Assembly: GCA_947447665.1 (NCBI GenBank)
Contig: CANFJX010000006.1
Location: forward strand, 1 to 64,000
DNA: 64,000 bases
DNA from: Bacteriovoracaceae bacterium
Lineage (GTDB): Bacteria; Bdellovibrionota; UBA1018
Direction of reading: 5' to 3'
Part shown: in pieces, positions 1 to 9,121 of the stretch
How positions within the stretch are numbered: position 1 is the first letter of the stretch
Layout of the letters: each line of letters begins with the position of its first letter
The notes under the pieces: generated by a model
Databases searched by the model: none
What the model was told of the DNA's origin: nothing
Seen by the model: the letters and a program-made list of their open reading frames with translations, nothing else
Made by a program: the position numbers and the translations under genes

Positions 1-257
1 ACGCGCATAACGTGAGAGAGCTTTTCTGCTCCGTTTTCGTAACTCAGTTGCTGATGCACGTGATTACTCATCAGGCAGAAGGCATGAAGTTTGACTGAAC
101 CGGACGATCCTCGGTGCTTCAAACCGAAAATCAGACTCTGAAAGAAAAGTCCTTTAGCATTGGGACGTTCCAGCAGGTACTCGCGGTTGTGGCACCTCCA
201 GAAAAGATGAACGATTCCAGAGGGCTGTGAAAGTACGGAAAATCGAGAGGCTCGCAT
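1..257 (-). CDS. Y1 (HUH) transposase, IS200/REP-associated type, cut by window edge
   Basis: An open frame starts at an ATG at 257 and runs off the left edge without a stop (85 codons visible). It carries hallmarks of Y1 single-strand transposases of the IS200/TnpA-REP (RAYT) group. The stretch HLFWRCHNREYLLERP is at residues 17-32, and the HUH metal-binding pair is in LMSNHVH (His66 and His68). The catalytic tyrosine would lie beyond the edge. Family members nick DNA at hairpins and many exist as single-copy domesticated genes. No convincing ribosome site precedes the ATG, and no IS ends or tnpB partner are visible. Whether the gene is intact cannot be judged. Confidence 0.75.
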   Translation of the reverse strand, partial: MRASRFSVLSQPSGIVHLFWRCHNREYLLERPNAKGLFFQSLIFGLKHRGSSGSVKLHAFCLMSNHVHQQLSYENGAEKLSHVMR

Positions 258-330
258 AGATAAAGACGAGATGAAAGAACCGAGCCAAAATGGTACTCCG
301 TCCCCAATTCCCCCAATTCCCCTCCCTCTC

Positions 331-1761
331 TTAGTCCTCGGCCTCTGTCCTCTTCTCTAGTCGTCGATCAATCGTTCTTGAGTGAATACCAAGAAGTCGC
401 GCAGTCATATTCTTATCGCCGTCAGTAGCTTCCAAGGTCTTACGAATCAGGAGTTCCTCGACGTCTTTCAGCGAGGTACCCAGTGGCACTTCAATCATCG
501 ATTGAGGTTCTCCGCGAATAGGCGAAGACTTTCTCTGGATCCGAGCTCCTTCGAGCAAATGAGGCGGAAGCTCGGCTTGCGTGATCTGTGAACCCTGAGC
601 AAAAATAACTGCACGCTCGATCACATTGGAAAGCTCCCGCACATTACCAGGCCATGTGTGACACTTAAGTATCTCAACAGTCTCCGTCGAAATACTTTGC
701 ACCAACTTATGATGGCGTTTTCCTGCTCGCCTTAAAAACGAGTAGCAGAGTTCCTCTAAATCATCGATCCGATCACGAAGAGGCGGAACCTGAATCCCGA
801 TGACTTCCAACCGATAGTGAAGGTCCTGACGAAAAGCCCCTGTCTGCGCAGCTTCCTTCAAGTTCTTATGAGTCGCCGCAATCACCCGAACGTCCACTTT
901 TCGAGTACTGGTTGCTCCTACTCGTCTCACCTCTTGTTCCTGTAAAACGCGAAGGAGCTTAGCTTGAAGCGCAAGCGGCATATCTCCAATTTCATCGAGT
1001 AGCAATGTGCCGCCGTGAGCAGCCTCAAATAGACCCTCTTTAGGCATTTGAGCTCCCGTAAACGCTCCCCTCTCAAATCCAAACAGCTCCGACTCCATCA
1101 ACTGCTCAGGTACTGCCGCACAATTCAGCGCAATAAAAGGCCCCTTAGCTCGCGTACTCAGCGAATGAAGGCATCGCGCCACCAGCTCCTTTCCCGTGCC
1201 GCTTTCGCCGGTCACTAACACAGTCGCATGAGTAGGAGCAACCTGGTGAATCACGCTTTTCAGAGCTCCGATAGAAGCAGAGCGGCCCAAAATAAGATCA
1301 GTCGATCGCTCTGGATCCGGCCCAAGAGTTTCACTAGGAGAACCCGAATTTTTTTCCAACCGCGGCTGGCTGCTATTTTTCTTCGATCGAGCCAAAGCAG
1401 CTTCCACCGCCGAAAGAAGCGCCTGTCGCTTGAAAGGCTTAGTTAAAAAGTCGACAGCTCCGAGTTTCATCGCCCAGACTGCATCCTCGACTCGACCATA
1501 GGCGGTCATTAGAATAACGGGAACAGAATCACCACAAAGCGTAAGCGCCCTCAAAAACTCAAGGCCCCCTAGTTTAGGCATCCTGACATCACTAATGATG
1601 AGATCAAAAGCAGGTTCGCTGCGCTCTGGGCTGGGTCGCACTTTTTCAAGCGCACCCTGGCCGTCGATGGCAGTAGCAATCTGGTACCCAGAATATTCCA
1701 AAATTTTACAGGTCGACTCCAAAGACTGTGGATCATCATCGACTAATAGTATTCTCTTCAT
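331..1761 (-). CDS. NtrC-family sigma-54-dependent response regulator
   Basis: 476 aa in classic order. The receiver domain (about 1-125) has an acidic cluster VDDD at 7-10 and the probable phospho-acceptor Asp58 in IISDVRMP. The sigma-54 AAA+ domain (about 157-390) has Walker A GESGTGKE (185-192) and the sigma-54-contacting GAFTGA loop (232-237). A Fis-type helix-turn-helix lies at the C-terminus (TARLLGIHSRTIDRRLEKR). It should activate sigma-54 promoters when phosphorylated by the kinase encoded just upstream, whose 3' end overlaps this gene by 26 bp, implying translational coupling. The length is normal. The target genes cannot be told from the sequence. Confidence 0.96.
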   Translation of the reverse strand: MKRILLVDDDPQSLESTCKILEYSGYQIATAIDGQGALEKVRPSPERSEPAFDLIISDVRMPKLGGLEFLRALTLCGDSVPVILMTAYGRVEDAVWAMKLGAVDFLTKPFKRQALLSAVEAALARSKKNSSQPRLEKNSGSPSETLGPDPERSTDLILGRSASIGALKSVIHQVAPTHATVLVTGESGTGKELVARCLHSLSTRAKGPFIALNCAAVPEQLMESELFGFERGAFTGAQMPKEGLFEAAHGGTLLLDEIGDMPLALQAKLLRVLQEQEVRRVGATSTRKVDVRVIAATHKNLKEAAQTGAFRQDLHYRLEVIGIQVPPLRDRIDDLEELCYSFLRRAGKRHHKLVQSISTETVEILKCHTWPGNVRELSNVIERAVIFAQGSQITQAELPPHLLEGARIQRKSSPIRGEPQSMIEVPLGTSLKDVEELLIRKTLEATDGDKNMTARLLGIHSRTIDRRLEKRTEAED

Positions 1762-3763
1762 TCATGACTTCCTTAATGGGTAGGCGGATTTCAAAACAGG
1801 CGCCGCGAGTGCTTAGCGACTCGCCTTGATGAGCTGCAAGGCAAACACTGCCTCCGTGATCCTCAATGACTTTCTTAACAAACGATAACCCCAAACCGGT
1901 TCCCTGAGCCCGTGTGGTAAAAAATGGAGTAAATAATTTTTCTGAAATCTCGGCCGCGACTCCCGGCCCATTATCCTCCGCCCTCACCCACAGATCTCCT
2001 TTCTCAGTATTTCCTATCGCCCATTTCACTCGAGGACCTTCCTGATTCGAAGCCCCTAAGTAATCCCCCTGAGGTCTTTCCTCCTCGAGAGACTGAAGTG
2101 AATTTCTGAACAAATTACCGAAAACCTGCTCCAGTAAATCCCGGTCAGCCCAAGTTTCCAAAATGGCATCCTGCTCGACTTGGATTTCAGCTTCAACTCC
2201 CTGATCCTGACAAACCGGTGCATAGGTCGCCAGCACGCTATTGAGAATCTCTAACACATTGACTCGACTCTTTTGACCCCCAGACAGCCGGGTCAGCTTA
2301 AGGTAGTTTTCGGTAATCTTCTGAAGGCGATCGACCGAAGCCAAAATCGACTGCAACGAGCTGCCCAGAGGGCTATGGCCAATCTTGGCAGCCATTTCAG
2401 CTGCCATTTCGGCCTCCAAACCGATCGAATGAAGCGGATTTCTCACCTCGTGGGCTACCTGAGCTGACATTCTGCCAACGGCAGCAAGATTTTCTGCCTG
2501 CCTCAATCTCTCTTCAAGATCAATTTCCTCGGTGAGATCCTCAAGAACCCAAATCGCACCGTGGGACTCGCCAGTTTCTTCTCTGAGAGGCATCAACTGC
2601 CCTCCCCAGATTCGTCCCTGAACCATCGCGGGGCCAATTCGAACCGCACTATGGAGTGCCTCCTCCAAGCGATTGTCTACCACGATCAGCAACTGCGTCC
2701 ATTGAGAAACTTCAGACCCCACCAACTCATCTTCAGAGACTTCAAGCCATCGAAGAGCACCTGGGTTGCACCTAGTCACTCTTCCGAGCAAATCAGTTAC
2801 AATCAACACTGAGTCAATACTATTCAGAATATTCTGATTCAACTCACCCATCGACCTTAGAAGTCTGTTTTGTTCCTGAAGTCTTTTTTGCTGGCTCTCG
2901 ACAGTCGTCTCTCGTTCAATCAGAGCTGTGGCCATCCGATGAAACTCTCTTCCGAGCTGACTCACCTCGTCCGACCGAGAGAGAGGGATCTCGGGCAAGA
3001 GAGACTTATCTTCTTTCCTGAGGCCCCGACGGGTAATTTCGCGCACCATGAGCGTCAACTCTTGGAGCGGACGAAGGGCCCGCTCTCCCAGCCACAATAG
3101 AAATAACGACAAAACCGCAACGATCACTAAAATCAGTTCGAGATTCATTCGGAGATCTGCGACCCGATTTTCGGTGGCTGAAAAATTAGCCCTCAGCGAC
3201 CGCTCATATTCTGCCGCCCCCCATTGCAACTGCTTTTTCCACTCATCAAGACTAGCCGTCCACTCGGGATAGATCTCACTTGCCACGGCTTCATTTTTAG
3301 CCGAGAGGGCGACATAAAGCTGTCCAGCCTGCGAGTTGAGATCATCTAACTTTTGGAGAGTTCTAAGGGCCCACTGATTCCAACGCTGCTGAGCATCCGT
3401 ATTCGCCCATTCCGAATCCGTTCTCAAGAGATCGCTAGCCCTCTTAAGCTCGTGGGCTAATACCTCTTGAATCCACTGGGGCACCGGCCGAGGGTTCCAC
3501 GTGGGCTCTTTCCAATGAGAAAATCCCAGGCACCGCTCGAGCTCTCGGTGAAAGATCTCAGCATCCGATTGAATCTGTGCGAAGAGACGCCCCAAAGGAA
3601 TGTAAACGTGATTCATTCCCTCTAAAAGGCGATTCACCTCCGTCATCCGATACAAGCTCCAGGTTGAACCCAAAAGCGAGAGGAGCACCATGGCGCCGAC
3701 CGACGTCAGAATTCGCTGCCTAAGAGATCCTTTTCCAGTAGGAAAGAGTGGTGATTGTGGCAT
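1736..3763 (-). CDS. Membrane sensor histidine kinase, NtrB/AtoS-like partner of the sigma-54 regulator
   Basis: 675 aa. TM1 is at about 20-36, followed by a periplasmic helical sensor region of about 170 residues, TM2 (LILVIVAVLSLFLLWL), a HAMP-like linker, a PAS-like segment (NILNSIDSVLIVTDLLGRV), HisKA with an intact H-box (AHEVRNPLHSIG), and HATPase with N-box FRNSLQSL, DNGPGV and GTGLGLSFVKK. It should autophosphorylate on the H-box histidine and pass phosphate to the regulator encoded downstream, which overlaps it by 26 bp. The periplasmic domain resembles four-helix-bundle sensor modules, but no ligand can be inferred. It is transcribed divergently from the glycosyltransferase gene. 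Confidence 0.95.
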   Translation of the reverse strand: MPQSPLFPTGKGSLRQRILTSVGAMVLLSLLGSTWSLYRMTEVNRLLEGMNHVYIPLGRLFAQIQSDAEIFHRELERCLGFSHWKEPTWNPRPVPQWIQEVLAHELKRASDLLRTDSEWANTDAQQRWNQWALRTLQKLDDLNSQAGQLYVALSAKNEAVASEIYPEWTASLDEWKKQLQWGAAEYERSLRANFSATENRVADLRMNLELILVIVAVLSLFLLWLGERALRPLQELTLMVREITRRGLRKEDKSLLPEIPLSRSDEVSQLGREFHRMATALIERETTVESQQKRLQEQNRLLRSMGELNQNILNSIDSVLIVTDLLGRVTRCNPGALRWLEVSEDELVGSEVSQWTQLLIVVDNRLEEALHSAVRIGPAMVQGRIWGGQLMPLREETGESHGAIWVLEDLTEEIDLEERLRQAENLAAVGRMSAQVAHEVRNPLHSIGLEAEMAAEMAAKIGHSPLGSSLQSILASVDRLQKITENYLKLTRLSGGQKSRVNVLEILNSVLATYAPVCQDQGVEAEIQVEQDAILETWADRDLLEQVFGNLFRNSLQSLEEERPQGDYLGASNQEGPRVKWAIGNTEKGDLWVRAEDNGPGVAAEISEKLFTPFFTTRAQGTGLGLSFVKKVIEDHGGSVCLAAHQGESLSTRGACFEIRLPIKEVMNEENTISR

Positions 3764-3838
3764 TCTCCATCATTTTACATGGCCCGACACCCAGGGTAAA
3801 TCTCAATCTCCGAATCCGAGTCCGCTTATAACTTTTGG

Positions 3839-3866
3839 TTGACGAGAAAACGTCGGGCGTTAGATA
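3839..3866 (+). promoter_or_regulatory. Possible sigma-70 promoter for the GT87 gene
   Basis: TTGACG (3839-3844), a 16-nt spacer and TAGATA (3861-3866) match the -35/-10 consensus reasonably well. Transcription would start around 3873, only a few bases before the ATG at 3877, so the mRNA would be leaderless or nearly so. There is also no ribosome site before that ATG, which fits. Read by eye only. Confidence 0.35.
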
Positions 3867-3876
3867 CTTCTGCCGT

Positions 3877-5130
3877 ATGAATCAAAAGAAACTTCAAGAT
3901 CGCCTCCTCCTGGGCGCCTGTGCAGCCTTATGTGTCTATTTTTTATTGATTGGCCCGATCATTCAGCTAGTCAAGCTAACATGGACTCAGTGGGACATTC
4001 TAGTCGACTTTGAAGTTTTCTACAAAGCAGGTATGAAGGCTTTCCAGCATCATACAGTGTATGACGTCACCGATCACTGGCAGTATAAATACTCCCCGCT
4101 GATTGCTTATCTTTTCGGTGCCACCATTTCTCAACTGAATTTCTCACAAGCCCAGATGGTCTTCACAGTCGGTCTCGCTTTGCTCTGCCCGCTTCTGTTA
4201 CTTTGGGTACTGAACTCATTTGAGCGAGATGTCTTTAAAGATCTCAAGCTGAGCTTACTGAAGAAGATGGGATTGGTATTGCTCTTTTATGGCAACTCCT
4301 ACTTGCTTGAACTCAGATTCGGCCAAGTCAATCTGATCCCATTCGCGCTCCTTTTCGGATTTTTTACCCTCTACTCGAAAACTTCTCCTTCCGATAAACC
4401 CGCTGTTCACTGGATTAAACTTATTGCCATGGCCACACTATGGTCTCTCGCAATTCAGATCAAGCTCTACTCCGCCATCATTGGCGGCTTTCTCTTGTTT
4501 CGAAAAGAATTTAAACTCATCGCTCTCACTTTGATCGTAACGTTTGGACTTGAGTTTCTACTTCTGTCCCAGTTTCACGACTGGCAATTCACTGTGTCCG
4601 AAAACTGGGCTTGGATCAAAACTCTGACTGCATCCTCGAAAACTCTTCTGCCTACTGGCAATAATGGTAGCCTTTTGGGTTTGATGAGCCGCGAGCCTTA
4701 CATCCAAGAGGTCGCCGGGCCAGTCTGGATCGCACTGCTTCTGGGCTATCTCTGGATTCAGTATCAAGTAAGAAACGTGCACCCCCTGGTAAACTTTGCA
4801 CTCAATCTCTTAGCGATCCTCTTACTCAATCCACTCGTTTGGAATTACTGGACCATCTTCTCCGCTCCCGCCTTCCTCATAGTCATGCACTCACTCCCAG
4901 AACAACCTTTCAAAAAGCAAAACCTTTGGGTCAAACTGACGTTGCTGCTGCTTTTCTTAAATCATATTCTGCTTTTTACAAAAGTTTCGCGTCGCTATGG
5001 GCACCCGGTCGCACACTTTTTGTTATTCGTCGTATTCATGCAGATTTTACTTAAGGAGACTGACGGCTTTCGGCGACTGAGAGACTACCTTCTTCCGGGC
5101 CGCTTCAGGGACTTACCGAGCGGTACCTAA
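3877..5130 (+). CDS. GT87/DUF2029-type polytopic membrane glycosyltransferase
   Basis: 417 aa from the ATG at 3877; the frame is open from 3835, but the promoter-like signal at 3839-3866 favours the later start. About ten hydrophobic segments span the protein. The first loop holds the acidic motif VDFEVFYKAG followed by YKYSPLIAYLFG. This arrangement (an acidic D-x-x-x-Y/F motif, then an aromatic Y-x-Y/F-x-P) is typical of GT87/DUF2029 polyprenyl-phosphate-sugar mannosyltransferase-like enzymes. It probably adds a sugar to an envelope glycan or lipid on the periplasmic side. Acceptor and sugar are unknown. It is a single gene, convergent with the astacin gene. Confidence 0.75.
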   Translation: MNQKKLQDRLLLGACAALCVYFLLIGPIIQLVKLTWTQWDILVDFEVFYKAGMKAFQHHTVYDVTDHWQYKYSPLIAYLFGATISQLNFSQAQMVFTVGLALLCPLLLLWVLNSFERDVFKDLKLSLLKKMGLVLLFYGNSYLLELRFGQVNLIPFALLFGFFTLYSKTSPSDKPAVHWIKLIAMATLWSLAIQIKLYSAIIGGFLLFRKEFKLIALTLIVTFGLEFLLLSQFHDWQFTVSENWAWIKTLTASSKTLLPTGNNGSLLGLMSREPYIQEVAGPVWIALLLGYLWIQYQVRNVHPLVNFALNLLAILLLNPLVWNYWTIFSAPAFLIVMHSLPEQPFKKQNLWVKLTLLLLFLNHILLFTKVSRRYGHPVAHFLLFVVFMQILLKETDGFRRLRDYLLPGRFRDLPSGT

Positions 5131-5167
5131 GGCAGTCGTCAACGTCGGTAGAGCTGCCTAATTTTTC
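5130..5167 (+). terminator. Weak intrinsic terminator after the GT87 gene
   Basis: AGGCAG (5130-5135) can pair with CTGCCT (5154-5159) and is followed by AATTTTT. The stem is short and the loop is 18 nt, so this is a weak call. It sits in the 8-bp convergent gap and extends into the tail of the astacin gene. Confidence 0.3.
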
Positions 5168-6062
5168 TAATATCCTCATCGCTGAGCCCGTCTTGCACCG
5201 GCGAAATGGACTCACTCCCTAAAGATCGCATGGTAGGCTTCGCGGGCTGTTTCGCGAAGGCTTGAGTTGGGTAAAGCATAATGGAGTGGTAATCAAACGG
5301 AGTATCGCGCTCAATATCAAAAAAAGACTCTGGAACCATAGCAAATTGCGGATGGTATTCTGGTTGAATATCATCCCAAAGAATCTCAACAAACTGCTCT
5401 CGGTCGGATCGGGATTGCTCGTGAACGAAGCCCAAAGCATGCATCAGTTCGTGCATAATTTGCTGGGGCTGACATTGGGGAGATAAGTGAATGGGCTGTA
5501 AGCCTCCAATTTTCCCAATGAAGGAGTAGCAGTCTTTTTGCCCAGACTCGAAAATAATTCCGTCTTTTTGATTTTGATAGGGAACGAATCGAACAGGGGT
5601 GTTTTGACGAAAGTACCCCAACGCTTTCTCTATTCGTTCGGGTTGGGGGAGGTCGGGACTAATGATGTAGGGGATCTCAGCATTTTCCCAGGTGCGAGGC
5701 TGCGGTGCATCATATCGGCCGCGCTGACCCTGAAAATCCTCCAAAGGTTTCCCTAAAAGCACGTCCCCATAAGCGACTGCCCATCCGTTGACAATTTCAA
5801 ATTCGACAATATTTCCTTCAGGCTTACGAGCGTGCGGCAATTCCTCTTGCGGGTTCAGAGAACTCAAAACTGGCATGAACTTGACGTCAAATTTCTTGAT
5901 GGGTCTTGACGTTAAGGTTGAAGGCTTCAGAGGGACTTTTGAAGGCGCGATCTGTGAATCGGGCTTCATATCGAATGAAGGGGACCATGAATTCGAAGGG
6001 CTCAAATAAAAACAGAGCCATAACGAAAACAAACTCAGGATCAGCACTAGAGCAACTCTCAT
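5139..6062 (-). CDS. Astacin-family (M12A) secreted zinc metallopeptidase
   Basis: 307 aa. It has an N-terminal signal peptide (MRVALVLILSLFSLWLCFYL) followed by a propeptide-like region, then the catalytic domain. The zinc signature HELMHALGFVHEQSRSDRE is the extended astacin motif HExxHxxGxxHExxRxDR, and the Met-turn is present downstream (HSIMLYP, with Leu where the family usually has His before Tyr). Likely exported to the periplasm or outside, and active on protein or peptide substrates. Astacins are common in myxobacteria and Bdellovibrio-type predators. It appears monocistronic, convergent with the gene on the plus strand. Confidence 0.93.
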   Translation of the reverse strand: MRVALVLILSLFSLWLCFYLSPSNSWSPSFDMKPDSQIAPSKVPLKPSTLTSRPIKKFDVKFMPVLSSLNPQEELPHARKPEGNIVEFEIVNGWAVAYGDVLLGKPLEDFQGQRGRYDAPQPRTWENAEIPYIISPDLPQPERIEKALGYFRQNTPVRFVPYQNQKDGIIFESGQKDCYSFIGKIGGLQPIHLSPQCQPQQIMHELMHALGFVHEQSRSDREQFVEILWDDIQPEYHPQFAMVPESFFDIERDTPFDYHSIMLYPTQAFAKQPAKPTMRSLGSESISPVQDGLSDEDIRKIRQLYRR

Positions 6063-6118
6063 TGATTCAATCTATCATTAAAACAATGATCGCGAGCCCC
6101 CCTAGTGAAACAGGGCGC

Positions 6119-7708
6119 TCATAGGGCTTCTTTTTTAAGCTCAAGTCGAGGGTAGATCGGCTTGGGCTCCTCAGGCAAAAACTCGACCTGTCCCCAAACC
6201 AGAGATCTGAGGGCATTGTGCTCCGGGGGAGTCGTCAAACCAAGCTGACTGAAGACTTCCGGCATACCAAAAGGCAGAACTGACATCCATGCCGTGGCAA
6301 GCCAACGAATTCCCTCGAGTAACGTAAACAAAACCTCATTGAGTTGAGCTTGAACCTCAGGCGTATTTTGCTTCGCAAGCGCCCAGGGCTTCATTCGATC
6401 AATGTAAAGATTCAAAAGGCGGGACCGACTGGAGCACGCTGCAGCATATGCAGATGAATCAATTTTTTCCACGGCATTAGCCAACTCTGAGATGAGGCCT
6501 TCAAAAGATGCTTTGATATCTGCAGAATGAACCAAGGACGCAGGGAGCTTGAACGCCTGATCCGGGAAATACTTGCGCGCCATTGTAATCGAGCGATTCA
6601 CGAGATTACCCCAATCGTTCGCGAGGTCGGAGTTGTTCTTTAGAATCAAAGATTCCCACGTGAAATTTCCGTCTTGAGAAAACTGATTTTCAGCCAAGAG
6701 ATAATACCGGAATGGATCTGGGCCGCTGACTGCCATCACTTCATCCGGAGCAACCACATTGCCCGAACTCTTCGACATTCGATCTCCCTTAATCGTAATG
6801 TACCCATGAGCAAAAACCTTTTCGGGCAGCGGTAGATCCAGAGCCATCAACATGGCTGGCCAATAAACACAGTGAAATCGAGAGATATCTTTTCCGATGA
6901 TGTGGACTCGGGCCGGCCATCGAGCATCGAACTCTTTAGCCTCTGCGCTCTCTGGAGCTTTCAGTTTAAACTCCAGACCGGCTGCCGTAAGATAATTAAT
7001 CAAAGCATCGAACCAAACATAAACTACGTGCTTAGAATCAAAGGGAAGCGGTACGCCCCAGGTAAATGTGGAACGAGAGACTGAAAAATCTTTTAATCCG
7101 GCTTGAATAAAGTTAACCACCTCGGCTCTTCGGTACTCGGGCTGGAGGAAATCTGGGTGATCTTTGAAAAGTTGCAAGAGTCGGTCTTGATATTTGGAGA
7201 GTCGGAAAAAATAGTTCTCTTCCGAGATCCAGCGAGGAGGCTTTCCATGAGCTGGACACAAACCGTCTTTTAGATCCTTCTCGGTATAATAAGCTTCGCA
7301 GCTTTCACAATAGAGGCCTTCATACTTCGCTTGGTAAATGTCTCCTTGATCAAAAGCTTTTTGAACCAAAGCACTCACGACCCACTCATGATCAGGATCT
7401 GACGTTCGAATGAAACGATCGTAGCTCATTCCCATCTGGCGCAAGACTTTTTCAATATCCGTCGCCATGCGGTCACAATAGGCTTTGGGAGTTTGCCCAG
7501 CACTTTCGGCGGCCTTCTGAACATTAATCGAATGCTCGTCCATACCAGTAGCAAAGTAAGTATCTCGACCCAGGAGCCTCAGGCCCCGAACCAGCCAATC
7601 CGCCCCCAGGCACTCCCAGGCCCACCCCACGTGAATTCTGGAGTTGGGATAAACAATGGCCGTAGTGATGTAATCCACTTTTTTACTCTGGGTCTTACTT
7701 GTGTTCAT
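6119..7708 (-). CDS. metG: Methionyl-tRNA synthetase
   Basis: 529 aa. It charges tRNA-Met. The Rossmann fold begins at DYITTAIVYPNSRIHVGWAW. The class-I signature HIGH reads HVGW here, with Trp for the last His. The zinc-knuckle insertion CESCEAYYTEKDLKDGLCPA carries three of the usual ligands with His following, and DRMSKSSGN supplies the KMSKS loop. An alpha-helical anticodon-binding domain follows. The C-terminal tRNA-binding (EMAP/Trbp111-like) extension of E. coli MetRS is absent, giving the short form. It starts at ATG 7708 and is divergent from the hypothetical gene. Confidence 0.95.
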   Translation of the reverse strand: MNTSKTQSKKVDYITTAIVYPNSRIHVGWAWECLGADWLVRGLRLLGRDTYFATGMDEHSINVQKAAESAGQTPKAYCDRMATDIEKVLRQMGMSYDRFIRTSDPDHEWVVSALVQKAFDQGDIYQAKYEGLYCESCEAYYTEKDLKDGLCPAHGKPPRWISEENYFFRLSKYQDRLLQLFKDHPDFLQPEYRRAEVVNFIQAGLKDFSVSRSTFTWGVPLPFDSKHVVYVWFDALINYLTAAGLEFKLKAPESAEAKEFDARWPARVHIIGKDISRFHCVYWPAMLMALDLPLPEKVFAHGYITIKGDRMSKSSGNVVAPDEVMAVSGPDPFRYYLLAENQFSQDGNFTWESLILKNNSDLANDWGNLVNRSITMARKYFPDQAFKLPASLVHSADIKASFEGLISELANAVEKIDSSAYAAACSSRSRLLNLYIDRMKPWALAKQNTPEVQAQLNEVLFTLLEGIRWLATAWMSVLPFGMPEVFSQLGLTTPPEHNALRSLVWGQVEFLPEEPKPIYPRLELKKEAL

Positions 7709-7795
7709 TTTTTTCCTATTTCGCGGGACTCAAATTAAACCCTTGAGGCCTCAAGTTTTCACTTCAAAAAGCCGATGCTTAAAACAGAGGGCAAA

Positions 7796-9064
7796 GTGAG
7801 TCAACCAAAGATAGCTATTATCGTAGATGAGAAAAATTCTCACGAAAAAACACAACACCTCGAGTCATCACTCCAGGGGCTTCGCAAGCACTTTCATCTA
7901 GCAGTACTCCCTACTTCCCTTCGGAACTCCCTCAGCCCGATCCAACTTGCCGAACGACTCCACTCTGAAGGGTTCTCTCTGATTTTGGCTCCAGTGCAGC
8001 TCTATATCTCCTGCAAATCCCAGGTTGACTCCATTGAGATCCAAGAACGATGGGGTCGGATCTGGGCAGGTTACTCGTGGGAACCGATTAACTTCACCGC
8101 AAACTGGAGTGTATTGACCCATGGAGACACGCGAATTTTAGATCTCGCCACCCTTCAAGAAAAGGAACTGATCCCGCTTGTGCGGAGTTTAGCCATCCCC
8201 CCCTTCCGCTCTGGATTGCGGGGACTGCTCATGCCAGAGCCCACTCCGATTTACTGCGAGAACTGGAAAGACTCTTTTGGCCTAGGGCTTCGACTCGACC
8301 AAATTTTGAGCCTACCGGAAATCTCCCAGTCTCCGTGGAAAGCCCGCGCTCATTCCATCCGACTTCTGGTGATTTCTTTGTGGAATTTTTTTGAATCAAG
8401 AGACCTCAAGGGCGCCTACTTTCAGATAACTGCATCCTCAGACCTTTTGGCCGTCCGACTCACTTTTCAAAACCCGAGTCACACCCCCGTTTTCGAGGGC
8501 TCACCACCGCGCCCAGGTCTTCGGCCCGACCCAGCTCAAGGACTGATCGCTTTTTCCCACTTTTTTAGAGCTCATCGAATGGCTGGACAATCAGACTATG
8601 AAATAACGGCGGGGCTATTTGGTTCAATCGCTGAGGGGACCGAGGAGGATCGAAGCCACCTCATTTGGATCGACACCCTTCACCCTCGCTGGATGGCCGA
8701 ACCACTCAATGAAATTCCCAATCCAAAATCGCCTCTACTCAGGGTTCTGCCGCCGGTCTCCTTGTCAGTCGCCACAGCCCGAAGCGGGCCAACCCGAAGC
8801 GGGTCAAATAGGTCAGAAATCAAAAAGTCCGAGCCAAAACTCGCATCGTTTTTAGAGGAATTTCAAAAGCGCTATTTCGAAGCACAGTACGAAATCCGGC
8901 AGCTAGAACTTAGGATCGTTGACTTAGCCAAGACTGGCGGAACCCAAAAGGAATTACGAGAAATCAAGCTTCGAATGGAAGCAGTGGCCCATCGCGAAAT
9001 TGATTGGATCAAACAACTCTCCCAGGCTTTAGCTACTCACAGCAAATCCACAAAAAGAAAGTAG
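7796..9064 (+). CDS. Conserved-looking hypothetical protein with C-terminal coiled coil
   Basis: 422 aa from GTG 7796, which has GAGG five bases upstream; an in-frame ATG lies at 7775 with no ribosome site. I do not recognise the family. The N-terminus (KIAIIVDEKNSHEK, then SEGFSLILAPVQLYISCK) looks like an alternating beta/alpha fold resembling a receiver or pseudo-receiver shape, but conserved phosphorylation residues are not evident. The C-terminal 60 residues (EEFQKRYFEAQYEIRQLELR onward) form a likely coiled coil. A short Ser/Arg/Gly linker encoded by two 15-bp tandem repeats (8778-8807) lies before it. It is followed 57 bp later by the TonB-like gene, suggesting a shared function. Confidence 0.7.
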   Translation: MSQPKIAIIVDEKNSHEKTQHLESSLQGLRKHFHLAVLPTSLRNSLSPIQLAERLHSEGFSLILAPVQLYISCKSQVDSIEIQERWGRIWAGYSWEPINFTANWSVLTHGDTRILDLATLQEKELIPLVRSLAIPPFRSGLRGLLMPEPTPIYCENWKDSFGLGLRLDQILSLPEISQSPWKARAHSIRLLVISLWNFFESRDLKGAYFQITASSDLLAVRLTFQNPSHTPVFEGSPPRPGLRPDPAQGLIAFSHFFRAHRMAGQSDYEITAGLFGSIAEGTEEDRSHLIWIDTLHPRWMAEPLNEIPNPKSPLLRVLPPVSLSVATARSGPTRSGSNRSEIKKSEPKLASFLEEFQKRYFEAQYEIRQLELRIVDLAKTGGTQKELREIKLRMEAVAHREIDWIKQLSQALATHSKSTKRK

Positions 9065-9121
9065 GCTCTTACTTACTTTCTAGTTTATTGGCATAAACTA
9101 TGCGACTTTAGAATATTAGGC

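Noticed and set aside
302-320. Tandem CCCCAATTC repeats after the NtrC-type gene
   Set aside because: Only two 9-bp units and no linked feature; probably trivial.
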